From Eutreptiella sp. 'Long Island Sound 2002' (lineage: Eukaryota; Euglenozoa; Euglenophyceae; Eutreptiales; Eutreptiaceae), in assembly GCA_964036045.1 (NCBI GenBank), contig OZ038382.1:126108556-126172555 (forward strand): 64,000 bases of DNA, written 5' to 3'. Position 1 is the stretch's first letter; every line of letters begins with the position of its first letter. The notes under the pieces are model-generated. The model was given only the letters and a program-made list of their open reading frames with translations. It searched no databases and was not told the origin of the DNA. The position numbers and the translations under genes were made by a program. Positions 31,852 through 40,277 of this stretch are shown here, in pieces.

Positions 31852-33150
31852 CTACTGAATCTCCTTCGCGAGCTCTGTCCCGACCATCATCACCTTGGAG
31901 AACTCGTCTTTGGACACTTCCACCTTGGCTTCCCAGATGTTGGCTGACGCACGCTTCTTCGACACGTGCGCCTTTTTGTACGCCTCCGTGTCGGCCTTGT
32001 GGGTCGGACAGGTTCCGTGATCGTGTTGGAAGGGGAAGTTCCGCCTGTAGTAGACGAAGCAGCCCTGAGGATGAGCTTGGATGAACTCCCCAAGGACAGT
32101 AGCGGATCGCCAACACGGCAGGGCTCCTGCTTCTCCCTCTTCTTCCAAATCTGCTGAAGGGGCCTTGAGCTTCCCCGGCTGCTGCCCTTGTGCAGGTCGT
32201 GGCCAGGAAGGCACAGACATCGGGTCAGCTGGTTTGTCCTTGTCGTCATCATGCCGGAGACCTTTGCGGACTTCAGCGCCCCCCGGGTCAATGATAGCTT
32301 CCCCGTCAGACCCTTGGCCCACATGGCGGATACTGTGGTCGCCTCCTTGCAGGCCGCGGCTGTGGGCGAGGTTCCGGTACTGCTTGAGTACTTCCACTCC
32401 GACCCACTCCAGCACATGATCCGCGCCAGGATGCCCTGCAGACAGATCGTCTGGCCGCCCACATCACACTCGTGCAGGCGCCAAACCGCTGCCTTCTCGC
32501 GATCCCCTAAGACGCTGATGAGGAGCGCGTTCCGCAGGGACTGCCTGTTGAAGTCCTCGGCCACCTTGGCTGTCTTCCAGTTCACCACCTTCTTGTGATT
32601 CTCCTTGTTGAGCATCATCTTGACGGTGTGGTTGCTCTTTGCCGTCTTCGCTTCCTCCTTTGTGATCCGCTTGATCCACGCGTCCGGGAGGAGATTGGGC
32701 AGGCAAGACTGCCCATCGCCCTCGTCCCAATCCTCCACGTTCCGGTGGAACAGGCCGTATTGTCCTCGGAAACCCCGCCAATCCCGCAGGCAGATCTCGC
32801 GGCCATCATGCTGAAGCTTGATGGCTCTCCACCTCTTGGCGGCGACTTGCAGGGCGTCCATCTGCTGCTGCTGGTTGAGGCACTTCCTTAGCTGCCAACA
32901 AGTACAGCTCCTGGAGCATCTCCCGCAGGCGCAATCGGAACTGTCTGGAGATATATTTCTCTGCTGCGGCGGGGTCCATGTCTTCAGTGACGGTCATCCC
33001 CCAATCGTCCAGCTTCTCGAAGAAGTGGTTAGGGTTGAGGGGGTTCCCATCGTACATGGGGGGCCTGATGTCCTTCAGGTCTTCCCACACAGCGGCGCCG
33101 CGGCCTTGGATACCATGAACTCCGGCTGCGAGGTCGACCAAGGTTCCCAC
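31852..33150 (-). pseudogene. Gypsy2 Gag core with Cys/His motif
   Basis: 33150-32806 reads PPMYDGNPLNPNHFFEKLDDWG, DPAAAEKYISRQFRLRLREML, the usual start of a gypsy retrotransposon Gag core (YDG.P......FL..L). 32861-31890 continues WRAIKLQHDGREICLRDWRG, FNRQSLRNALLISVLGDRE, VGGQTICLQGILARIMCWSGSEW. 32415-31852 gives the C-terminal part: CWRSATVLGEFIQAHPQGCF, YYRRNFPFQHDHGTCPTHKA (a Cys/His cluster that may be a modified zinc knuckle) and VSKDEFSKVMMVGTELAKEIQ then stop at 31852. Two frameshifts. Capsid and nucleocapsid functions are inferred from position and the YDG block. Confidence 0.7.
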
Positions 33151-33680
33151 CAGCTTCCGCCGTGTGTTCCCATGGCTGCCACGTCCAACTCCTCCGCAAT
33201 GTCCACGCGGTTGCGCTGCGGCTCCTCCACGTACGCTCCTCCCAGGAATCCTCGGGGTACGTCTTCCACGTACTCCTCCTCCTCGCGGTCCCGGCCGCTC
33301 CGGCTGACGGATTCCCGGGGTGGGGTGATCCGGAAGTCCTCCATGGGGACTCGATCTGATCCCTCGAAGTCGGGCTCCATGTCCTCTGGTGGCACCTCAT
33401 CCCGCAGTGCTCTGTACCGGCCATACGCCAGTGGGGCTGGCTCCGGGGCATGCCTCAGGCGCTTGGGATGATCGGGGGTGCAGAATGGGTCTTGGGGTCT
33501 GCAGTAGTTCGCACTTAGCCACTCGTCCCGCTCCTCATCCCCGCTGTACCGGGGGGGCATCGGACCGCTCGGTCTGGCGCTGCCACCTGTGGAGGGCATG
33601 TAGTCGCTCCGAGGGGTTCCGATACGGCCACATCGCCTGCTTGGACCAGGTCCGGGTTCCCAGCTGTTGTCCAAGCCCAA
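33075..33680 (-). pseudogene. Gypsy2 Gag N-terminal acidic region
   Basis: 201-codon frame rich in D/E/R/P (PPEDMEPDFEGSDRVPMEDF, REEEEYVEDVPRGFLGGAYV). Overlaps the Gag core start in another frame, so a frameshift lies near 33100. No domain is known to me. Confidence 0.5.
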
Positions 33681-33749
33681 CTGCAGAGGGCGCAGCCGGT
33701 TGCTTCCATGGCTCCTCAGGTTCTCCTGGCTGTCCAGCCTCCACTGTAG

Positions 33750-34253
33750 CTAGGTGACCACGCCACTCAGCCTTCTTGCCTTGTACTTGGCGATGTCCAG
33801 CTCCTGCTTGGCCTTGGTGGCGACCGCAGCACTCTTGTTGACCTTGATCTTTTTGATCTGCGCCTCACGCTCCAAGTGCCAGATCCTCCTCTTGAGGCAC
33901 ATGATTCGTCTCCAGGTATTCTCGGGGATGTCCGCTCCCGGCGGTTTGTCAGGGGGGTCAAAACCTGGTGGTCCTCCAGCTGGTCCTCCGCCTGATGGTC
34001 CGCCACCCAGCGGTTCTCCTGGCGATCCTCCTGGCGGTCCTAGTGGTGGTCCTGCGCCCAGGGGTCCTCCGGGTGGTCCGCAATCTGGGGTTCCTCCTCC
34101 CGGGGTCCATGCCCGATGCCGGATGAGGTGGCAACTGGGCCAATTCCCATGTGGTAGTCGGAGTCCTCGTCTCCCCAATGGAATCCAGATCTCGGCAGGG
34201 TTGGCACGGAGTACTCTCCCTGCTGCGGTAGGGAGGTGGTAGGCCCTCTCCAA
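33750..34253 (-). pseudogene. Gypsy2 Gag: Gly/Pro-rich repeats then coiled coil
   Basis: 167-codon frame. Gly/Pro tripeptide-like stretch (GGPLGAGPPLGPPGGSPGEP, about residues 60-100), then a charged helix ICLKRR-like MCLKRRIWHLEREAQIKKI, KVNKSAAVATKAKQELDIAK with coiled-coil spacing, as is common in algal and plant gypsy Gag proteins. Stop at 33750. Confidence 0.5.
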
Positions 34254-35290
34254 CTAAGCCCGGAGGGGAGCCATCGCCTCCTCCACCGCCGGCTCCGGCC
34301 ACTCCCAAATGGCAGCCCGTCCGCTCTCTGCGATCCCGGCCCCCTTGTCCATGCCCATTGCTGCAGGTGACGAAGGGGTTGGAGTCGAGGGTGTGCTTCT
34401 CGGTGGGCCTCCGTACCCTTTCGGGGTCTTCTTCTTGCCCTTGCGTGGCTGACGGGTGGCGCGGCCGCTGCTCCCGCTGCTCCGAGAGTCCTCCGCGTCC
34501 AGGTCAATGTTCATCCTGGAGGCAGACTCCCCTTCGAAGAGCCCGCCAAGGGTGTCTACGCGGGACCCTCCTGGGGGCGTCTCCCGCTCTATCTTTCTGT
34601 AGGCCTCCTCCATAGCCGCGGCGGTGGCCTCGGCGGCACGCCTCTCGGCTTCCTTGTGCGTGCGGGCAGCCTTCTTCTCACGCTCTCCCTGCAGCCGGGC
34701 CTTCTCGACTTCTGGGGCCCTGTTTTCCACCTCGGTCGTGGCCTTCCCCTCGGCAACCTTCCGTCGCGCGGTCTCAAAGGGCCCCCGCTTTGCGGAGTCA
34801 GCATGGGCACTTTCCTCGGCCTCCTTTGGTGCCCTGTCTTGGGCTAGGGCTTCCTCCAATGTTCTCACTTCTGCCTCCCCTTTGCTGGGCGGCGCGGGGT
34901 TCGTGAGCAGCCGCCGCTTCCCACGCGGCTGCTTCAATCTCACGCCTCTCACGGGCAGCCGCCGGTTCCCGCGCAGCCGTGGCCATGACTGCGGCTGAGA
35001 TGGCCGCCAAGGCCGAGGCATAGATTGCCATACCCTGCTTGCAATGGGAGGCCTCCTCCTGGACCATGAGAAGGGCTCTGTCCACAGCAGCATTCTGCTG
35101 CGCGGCCCGGTCTCGGGCAAGAGAAAAGGTATTCTGGTTTGCCTTACATGTGTTGGTGTTCCTGCTTGATGGTTTTTGATTGATGAAATCCTCGCTGCAA
35201 TTTTTCAAACTGCAAAGTGACAAAGGACAGGTACAAAGCAGCCCAAATACCGGATCGAAATCAAAGTCAGGTAATGATCCTTCCATCTCA
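34254..35290 (-). pseudogene. Gypsy2 Gag amino-terminal Ala/Glu-rich helical region
   Basis: Two frames join here. 35286-34798 gives SLARDRAAQQNAAVDRALLM, ASALAAISAAVMATAAREPA, ARERREIEAAAWEAAAAHEP. After a frameshift near 34880, 35120-34254 gives EVRTLEEALAQDRAPKEAEE, ERRAAEATAAAMEEAYRKIE and a basic stretch RQPRKGKKKTPKGYGGP. Helical, probably coiled coil. It is the first coding part of Gypsy2 that can be followed; no initiation site or 5' LTR is evident beyond 35290. Confidence 0.5.
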
Positions 35291-35482
35291 AAGCATACGT
35301 AGCAAAGAGGGGCTGCAGATAAACAAATGTAGATCTAATACACGGCTCCGATGATTTGTAAACAAAATAGATGATTTTATGTGTGAAACCTGCCATGACT
35401 CAGGTCCCCAAGACAGCACCAAGCACCTCATGTGCACTCTTTTGGATACAATGGAGTTGGTTACGAATCTGGGGCAAAGGAC
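35291..35482. other. Gypsy2 leader or flank, no gene
   Basis: AT-richer non-coding DNA between the Gypsy2 Gag region and the TIR at 35483. I see no LTR homology. It ends AAAGGAC (35476-35482), the candidate 7-bp target duplication of the truncated transposon; its partner is not visible. Confidence 0.5.
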
Positions 35483-36628
35483 TTAGGCGGCTCAAGTTGC
35501 ATGGTATAAAACGACAGAAAGTGCCCAAAATACACGGCCTGAAAAAACATCAAAAGAACCATTCTCTGGCTTGCAAAAAGTCAAGCCGTTTTTGGAACAC
35601 CAAAAGAACTCTCATGTAAGGAATTTTGGCCTTTTCGTTGTCCTGATGGGTCCGAAAAATGCTTTTTTTGGGGCAATGGACTGTTCCTTGCGCGAGGCCT
35701 TGCGCAAGGAGCAGTCCATTGCCCCTCCAAAGTCAGGTGATTATGGTAGAAATGAGGAATCAAGCAGGCGCCTACACTGGAGTGACCTTGCAGGCACGCT
35801 TGACTTGATCACATTGTACAATATGTTTACGCGGGCGGACATTCAGTGCTCTAAACAAGCCTTGCAAATGTAATTAATCACTCAAGAAATCGTTTCAAAT
35901 GTTGTTGCATTCCTAACAAAAGGAGCACATACGTTGGAGGTGTTGCACAGGGTGCATCCTTCTGCATTGCTCATGATGCACACCTGCCACAGCTTATGGG
36001 GAGTCACAAGCAAATAAAAGAGTATCACTGGTAACACATGAAGCATTCCCACTCAACAGATGACGTGGAGCTGGACAGGGACCCCCCTTGTAGCTTTGGC
36101 TGAAGAACAATTGATCCCTCCGTTGTTGACTATAGATCAAAGTAAAATGTGCAAAGAAAATATGAATTTGCCATACGTGGCATTTTTTTGAGCGTTTGTT
36201 TGGGCCAAAAAAAATTATTTTTTTGAGAGTAAAATGCAATGTAGTGCATTCGACACCAATGATCAGGATGATGTTCGATACCTCGAGAAAGAAGGTGCCC
36301 TGGGGGAAGCAGTCTGCCAATCGCAGGGGCTGACCAAGCCCGAAAAGAGTTTTTCCGCCTCCGGGGAGGGCAAGTTTCTGGTAAATTTCAATGACTCAAC
36401 GACAATTTAGGTACTCGTTGCTTCAGTGAAGGTTGTGCACAAGCGCTATCAGATGACAACTCATCACAATGGTACAAGGAATATATTTTCTGGGCCTTTT
36501 TTTGCGCGAGGCCTGGCGCAATGAGGACTGTAATGCAGTCCCAGAACTTGAAAGTCACAACCTATACCTCTTTTTTCAGGCAGTGCAAATCAAAAATCAA
36601 ACCGTGTGGTGGGTACTAAGACCCCTCG
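35483..36628 (+). mobile_element. Truncated second copy of the TIR DNA transposon (left end only)
   Basis: Begins TTAGGCGGCTCAAGTTGCAT (35483), identical for these 20 bases to the left TIR of the complete element at 37171, but diverges after CATGGT. It contains two copies of the same palindrome family (35686-35709 and 36502-36521). It has no credible coding exon; the frame at 35571-35873 runs through a palindrome. It is cut at 36628 by the 3' tail of the giant LINE, and the other end is not found in the window. It may be a non-autonomous derivative. Confidence 0.8.
35670..35725. repeat. 56-bp hairpin built on the palindrome
   Basis: Two 28-bp arms (35670-35697, 35698-35725) pair at 26 of 28 positions: GGGGCAATGGACTG, C/T, TCCTTGCGC, R, AGG. 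The inner 24 bp are the palindrome family member CCTTGCGCGAGGCCTTGCGC followed by AAGG. The pairing extends well beyond the 20-bp core shared with the other copies. Confidence 0.9.
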
Positions 36629-36644
36629 AGGTAGGTAGGTAGGT
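36629..36644 (-). repeat. (ACCT)4 3' tail of the giant LINE
   Basis: AGGT x4 on the + strand at the junction with the truncated transposon (...GACCCCTCG before it). It is the same tail type as in LINE C, 48562-48581 and 51226-51245. Confidence 0.85.
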
Positions 36645-37163
36645 GCACTCGGTCGTGGAGAGGCGCCCCATGGTTCCCCCTGGCGTCGCCCCTGTGACGA
36701 ACAGGAAGAGGCTCCGCGCGTGAAGAGGGCAGGCGGCTTACATCCCGCTAGACCTGACTGTTGGCCCCCAACAAAGGGGCCCCGCGCAACACCGGGAGGG
36801 CTGATTGCCGCCAGCGTGATGTGCTTGTCTCGCCGGGAGGGTGTGTCCCAGTGCTTGCGCACGTCCCCTCCTTTGGGCGGAACCCTAGGGGTTCACCGGA
36901 CTTCCTGGCGTATCCCGTTCTCAAGGCATGCATGCACGTTCTTGGTACTAGGGTTCCGAGGCGCTTGGGTGTCGCACGCTCCGCCTCGAGTCCCAAAGCA
37001 GCGCAGGCCTTAGGATGCAGCCTTACCCCCGGTCTCCGGATCTCGTTTGGCCGGGTCAGCTGCATGGCACGGGCTGCCTCAGTGCCCGGGCGGTGGACAC
37101 TGGGTTTCCTACTGTTGTGCGGCGTTTGTGTTTGGGTCGGGGTTGCGGTTTTGTTCTGGGTTA
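36645..37163 (-). other. Unique 3' terminal 520 bp of the giant LINE
   Basis: Reverse complement is about 93 percent identical (by eye) to 48060-48561 of the truncated relative, e.g. GCACTCGGTCGTGGAGAGGC, CTTACATCCCGCTAGACCTG and CACCGGGAGGGCTGATTGCC. Non-coding. Two independent copies with the same end and tail define the true 3' terminus of this family. Confidence 0.85.
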
Positions 37164-37170
37164 GTTAACC
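37164..37170. repeat. Left target-site duplication GTTAACC
   Basis: GTTAACC precedes the left TIR and recurs at 43557-43563 after the right TIR. The duplicated stretch could also be read as 5-bp TTAAC if the TIRs start one base further out (CTTAGG...CCTAAG). Confidence 0.88.
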
Positions 37171-37198
37171 TTAGGCGGCTCAAGTTGCATGGTCAAAA
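37171..37198 (+). repeat. Left terminal inverted repeat (28 bp)
   Basis: TTAGGCGGCTCAAGTTGCAT then GGTCAAAA. Its first 20 bases are identical to the start of the truncated copy at 35483. Confidence 0.92.
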
Positions 37199-38058
37199 AC
37201 GAAGGAAAAGGTAGGAAAATGACAGGTTTCCAAAGGCAGCGAAAAATAGTTGTTTTGCTGGATATTATAAAAGCGTCGCAAACAAGTATGGCGGATTAAA
37301 TATTTCTATAAGAATGATGTGTCCCATGGGCGAGACAGGGAAAAGTATTGTTTGGTGACCATTCTTTGCGCGAGGCCTCACGCAAAGACGTTCATTTGCG
37401 TCAGATTAACGTGATACAGCACGACACATTAGGCAGGTTGTCGAAAAGTGGAACGCTGTCGTATTTGTAAACGTAACTTAGTACCATTATCAGGATTGCG
37501 TGATAGAGGTAGATCTATTAACGAATAAACTGCAACAATGGTGTACCCAAGAATCTTGAAAAGTATAAATGTTCCGGAACAAACTGCAGTTTCAAGCGCG
37601 AGGCCTCGCGCATGGAACGGCGCATGAAAAACATTAAAGTTTCGGTGATCATTGCGCGAGGCCATCGCGCAATGGAGGTCACAAGCGCTCATAGAAAACA
37701 AAATTGGACAGATCCAGCAACTACACAGCATGTACGTTCCCTTGATGCGGCGCTGCTGCATGGGCGCCCATACAGGTCCCGCCAGCATCTCCGGTTTTCA
37801 TACTGTGGTCACCGCTGACTTCACTGCCCAACAGCGATGGAAGCGCGCCGCAACTGGGTACCACAATCAGGATTAACTAGTGAAATGTGGGATCACCAGA
37901 CAGTTAGGGGTAATCGAAAATGGTGCATGCGACAAGCGAATCACAGAATAATCGGTCGCGCGAAAACTGAGTGATAGGTTGATGATTGAAATCAAGAAAG
38001 TTTTTCAAACAGCGATTTTTACGCAGATACAGTTACGCAATTATTCTTTACAGCAACA
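37199..38058 (+). other. 5' region of the transposon: leader with three palindromes
   Basis: 860 bp without a convincing ORF. It contains palindromes at 37365, 37596 and 37651. A promoter must lie here, but no TATA-like or other specific element can be fixed. The ORF at 37612-37876 starts inside a palindrome flank and is not supported. Confidence 0.6.
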
Positions 38059-39053
38059 ATGCCCCTGCGAAAAGAGGTGGACCTTGAGAAGACAGTGGCC
38101 GCAGCATCCGGAGTTTTCCGCGATGTCTGCTCAGAGGAACCGCCGTACCACACAGCAGAAGAACTGTGGGAAGGGCTAAAACAGGGGGACGAGGGCGCGC
38201 GATTGTTGTTTGTGTTTTTTCTGCGTCTGCGCAAAAATGAACGGACGCGTTGCAGCGTTGAAAAGGCAATTGCGGCAGAAGGGAAGAGATGGGTTGGTGT
38301 TTTGATAGAGGAGGCCTGGCGCCTCTATTTGCTGACGCGCCACCGCGCAGTTCCATACCAGGGAAAACCAAACTCAGTTGTTGCGGTAGAGGGAAGTAGG
38401 GCGCAGCGTCGCATTTTAGCAAGGTCAGGTCTGGCGCGATACAGCGCACCTTCATTGAAGAAGAAGGCCGCAGTCAGGTTACAGACTACATGGGACAAAA
38501 TTTACCAACACTGGGTTGTGTTGTGGATGGACAACTGGTACAACAGACAGTTTACCACAAATCCCGACAAGAACGACAAAAGCCTGAACGCAATAGCGTT
38601 GGCTGTGTTGCTACTCAAGGATGCACCGCGCTACTGGCATGGTCATCCTAGCCTGGAAGACCTTGAACGGCGTGTTCCTATTGTTGCACGCATGCTGGGA
38701 AACACCGAGGGAACGTTTGCACGTATCCTGCACGATCTAGGATTTGCAAGTACGCGACCTGTTGTGCGAAACATTAGGGCACCGCTTGACATTATTCGCC
38801 CTGTACCTGCCAAGAGACCACATTGGCGACCCCTTTGTCTAAGCAAAGAAAAGGTAAGCGGCAACCTATCGCTTCTTAACCTACTGCAATTTACTAGGGA
38901 CTTGGCGCAGCACAGCCGACCAGTTGTCCCTGTCTTATGTGATGAGAACATCCATTACCGCATTTGTAAGATGATGTACGGTGAAAAAACAACGGGTCGG
39001 AACGTCCGGCTTTTTTTGCGTTCACACCCTATATTATATGGTTTCTGGCACGC
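38059..39053 (+). CDS. Transposase candidate (gene A), first exon
   Basis: ATG at 38059 follows an A/T-rich leader (CAGCAACAATG). 331 clean codons; a stop at 39055 is avoided if the GT at 39054 (GC|GTAAAAA) is a donor. Features: charged N-terminus (PLRKEVDLEKTVAAA); a helical region around EELWEGLKQGDEGARLLFVF; basic LKKKAAVRLQTTWDKIY; then hydrophobic WVVLWMDNWYNRQFTTNP with Asp158, and RPVVPVLCDENIHYRICKMM with Asp295. Two aspartates after hydrophobic strands fit the first two acidic residues of a DDE-type RNase H fold; the third was not identified. Nuclear action as a transposase is inferred from position in a TIR element. Confidence 0.7.
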
Positions 39054-39421
39054 GTAAAAATTTTGCGTTACACAAACGTTTCGCTCATTTTGGCCAATTG
39101 TGACTTTTTTCCGTAAGGGTTTGTTGCGCAGCGGTGACACAGTCCCCTGTTTTCCCAAGCTTATCACAATGGAGATAACTGTTGGTGCACTGCTGTTGAA
39201 TATGGGCCCCACATAGGGCGCCTTAACCGAAAATGTCGTTCCCTTGAGCTGGCACGTCCTGCAAATCGGCGAAGTCGCCTTCGTTACGCTCTGTGTAAGG
39301 CCATGCAGGTTCTGTTAACACAATACTGTCCCATGTTACTGTACCTGGGACACCTCGTTAGGCAGTGCAATTGGGCTGGGGAGACGGCCAACACGGGTTT
39401 TTTTGCTTCTGAGGGTTGCAG
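39054..39421 (+). other. Intron/exon region of gene A, splicing unresolved
   Basis: A strong acceptor sits at GGGTTGCAG|ATT (39421) after a T-run, and a plausible one at TTGTTGCGCAG (39131). A frame from 39162 is open to 39440 (YALCKAMQVLLTQYCPMLLY, near 39282-39341) and may be an internal exon, with a GTAAGG donor at 39295. I could not find one splice pattern that joins all frames, so cDNA is needed. Confidence 0.5.
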
Positions 39422-40042
39422 ATTGTTATGTGTCTGTTAGACCGTTTGAACATGGGGGACACACTTTTAAAATACGAACGCACTGTTGCAACTGCGCTAT
39501 TGTGCCACACTGCGTGGCACACAGCCATGCCTGGACAGGCTTTTGCCGAGGAATTTTGCGAAAGTCTGCTTTCCAGCCTTGTGACAAAGAAGGGCCAGAA
39601 CAGTGGTGCAGTAACCATTGAAGATGTTGACGATCTGTATCAGCTCATCACTATCCGCAAAGAAGGTCACAGGGTGAACGTCTGTAAAATCCCCAATTCC
39701 TTTGTCAATTCCGTGCGTCAGCGGTTAACTGCTTACTTGAACGCAGAGCGTGTATATGTGCCTTGGGTTAGGTGGTGTGCTGAGCCTACTTGTGCAATTC
39801 AGGCGCATTGGCCGCGCAGGGGTGTACCTAACCTTCCACCGTCTCTTCTAATACCAAAGGGTTCTAACCACTACAAACAAGTCCTTGTGTCTGTGTTGTT
39901 GGTGCTAACGCAGCAGGGGCCACTTAAGGCTGGTTTCAAGCGAAAACTGTCGGAGCTGATCCCCCAATCCAGTGTGTTGGAGGAACAGAGAGAGGCCGAC
40001 ACGCTGCGAAACGTTCGAAGAAGATTGGAGAACATGCAGTGA
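39422..40042 (+). CDS. Transposase candidate (gene A), last exon
   Basis: After the acceptor at 39421 the frame is open for 206 codons to TGA 40040-40042. Begins IVMCLLDRLNMGDTLLKYER; contains AMPGQAFAEEFCESLLSSLV, a small Cys pair (WVRWCAEPTCAIQAHW, about residue 118) and a basic C-terminus (FKRKLSELIPQSS, ADTLRNVRRRLENMQ). The stop codon abuts a palindrome (40043-40060). A conserved Glu for a DDE triad could lie in EEFCESL, but this is a guess. Confidence 0.65.
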   Translation: MVMCLLDRLNMGDTLLKYERTVATALLCHTAWHTAMPGQAFAEEFCESLLSSLVTKKGQNSGAVTIEDVDDLYQLITIRKEGHRVNVCKIPNSFVNSVRQRLTAYLNAERVYVPWVRWCAEPTCAIQAHWPRRGVPNLPPSLLIPKGSNHYKQVLVSVLLVLTQQGPLKAGFKRKLSELIPQSSVLEEQREADTLRNVRRRLENMQ

Positions 40043-40277
40043 TGCGCGAGGCCTCGCGCAAACAGCATGAAACAACAGGTTAGTACACCCCCTCCCTTGC
40101 GCGAGGCCTCGCGCAAGGTTGTCAGTCAAAAACAGTGGCGTGCCCCTTCAGTTTTGCATTCTCAACCATACTGTCCTCGTATTCTCTAAAAGCACCCCAC
40201 ATATGCATTATCGACGACGATTTTACCCATTTTTAATGTTATGTTTCCTTCAATACAGGCTTTCTTCTTATCGCAGA
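40043..40277 (+). other. Spacer between transposon genes A and B with two palindromes
   Basis: Only 235 bp separate the stop of gene A from the ATG of gene B, in the same direction. Palindromes at 40043 and 40095 (the latter a perfect 24-bp dyad, CCTTGCGCGAGG mirrored) would form hairpins in RNA and could mark 3' ends of gene A transcripts. TATCGCAG directly before AATG (40270-40277) resembles a splice acceptor, so gene B may have a 5' untranslated exon. Confidence 0.55.

Noticed and set aside
35571-35873. 100-codon ORF in the truncated transposon
   Set aside because: Reads through a palindrome (CSLREALRKEQS), which never lies in supported exons.
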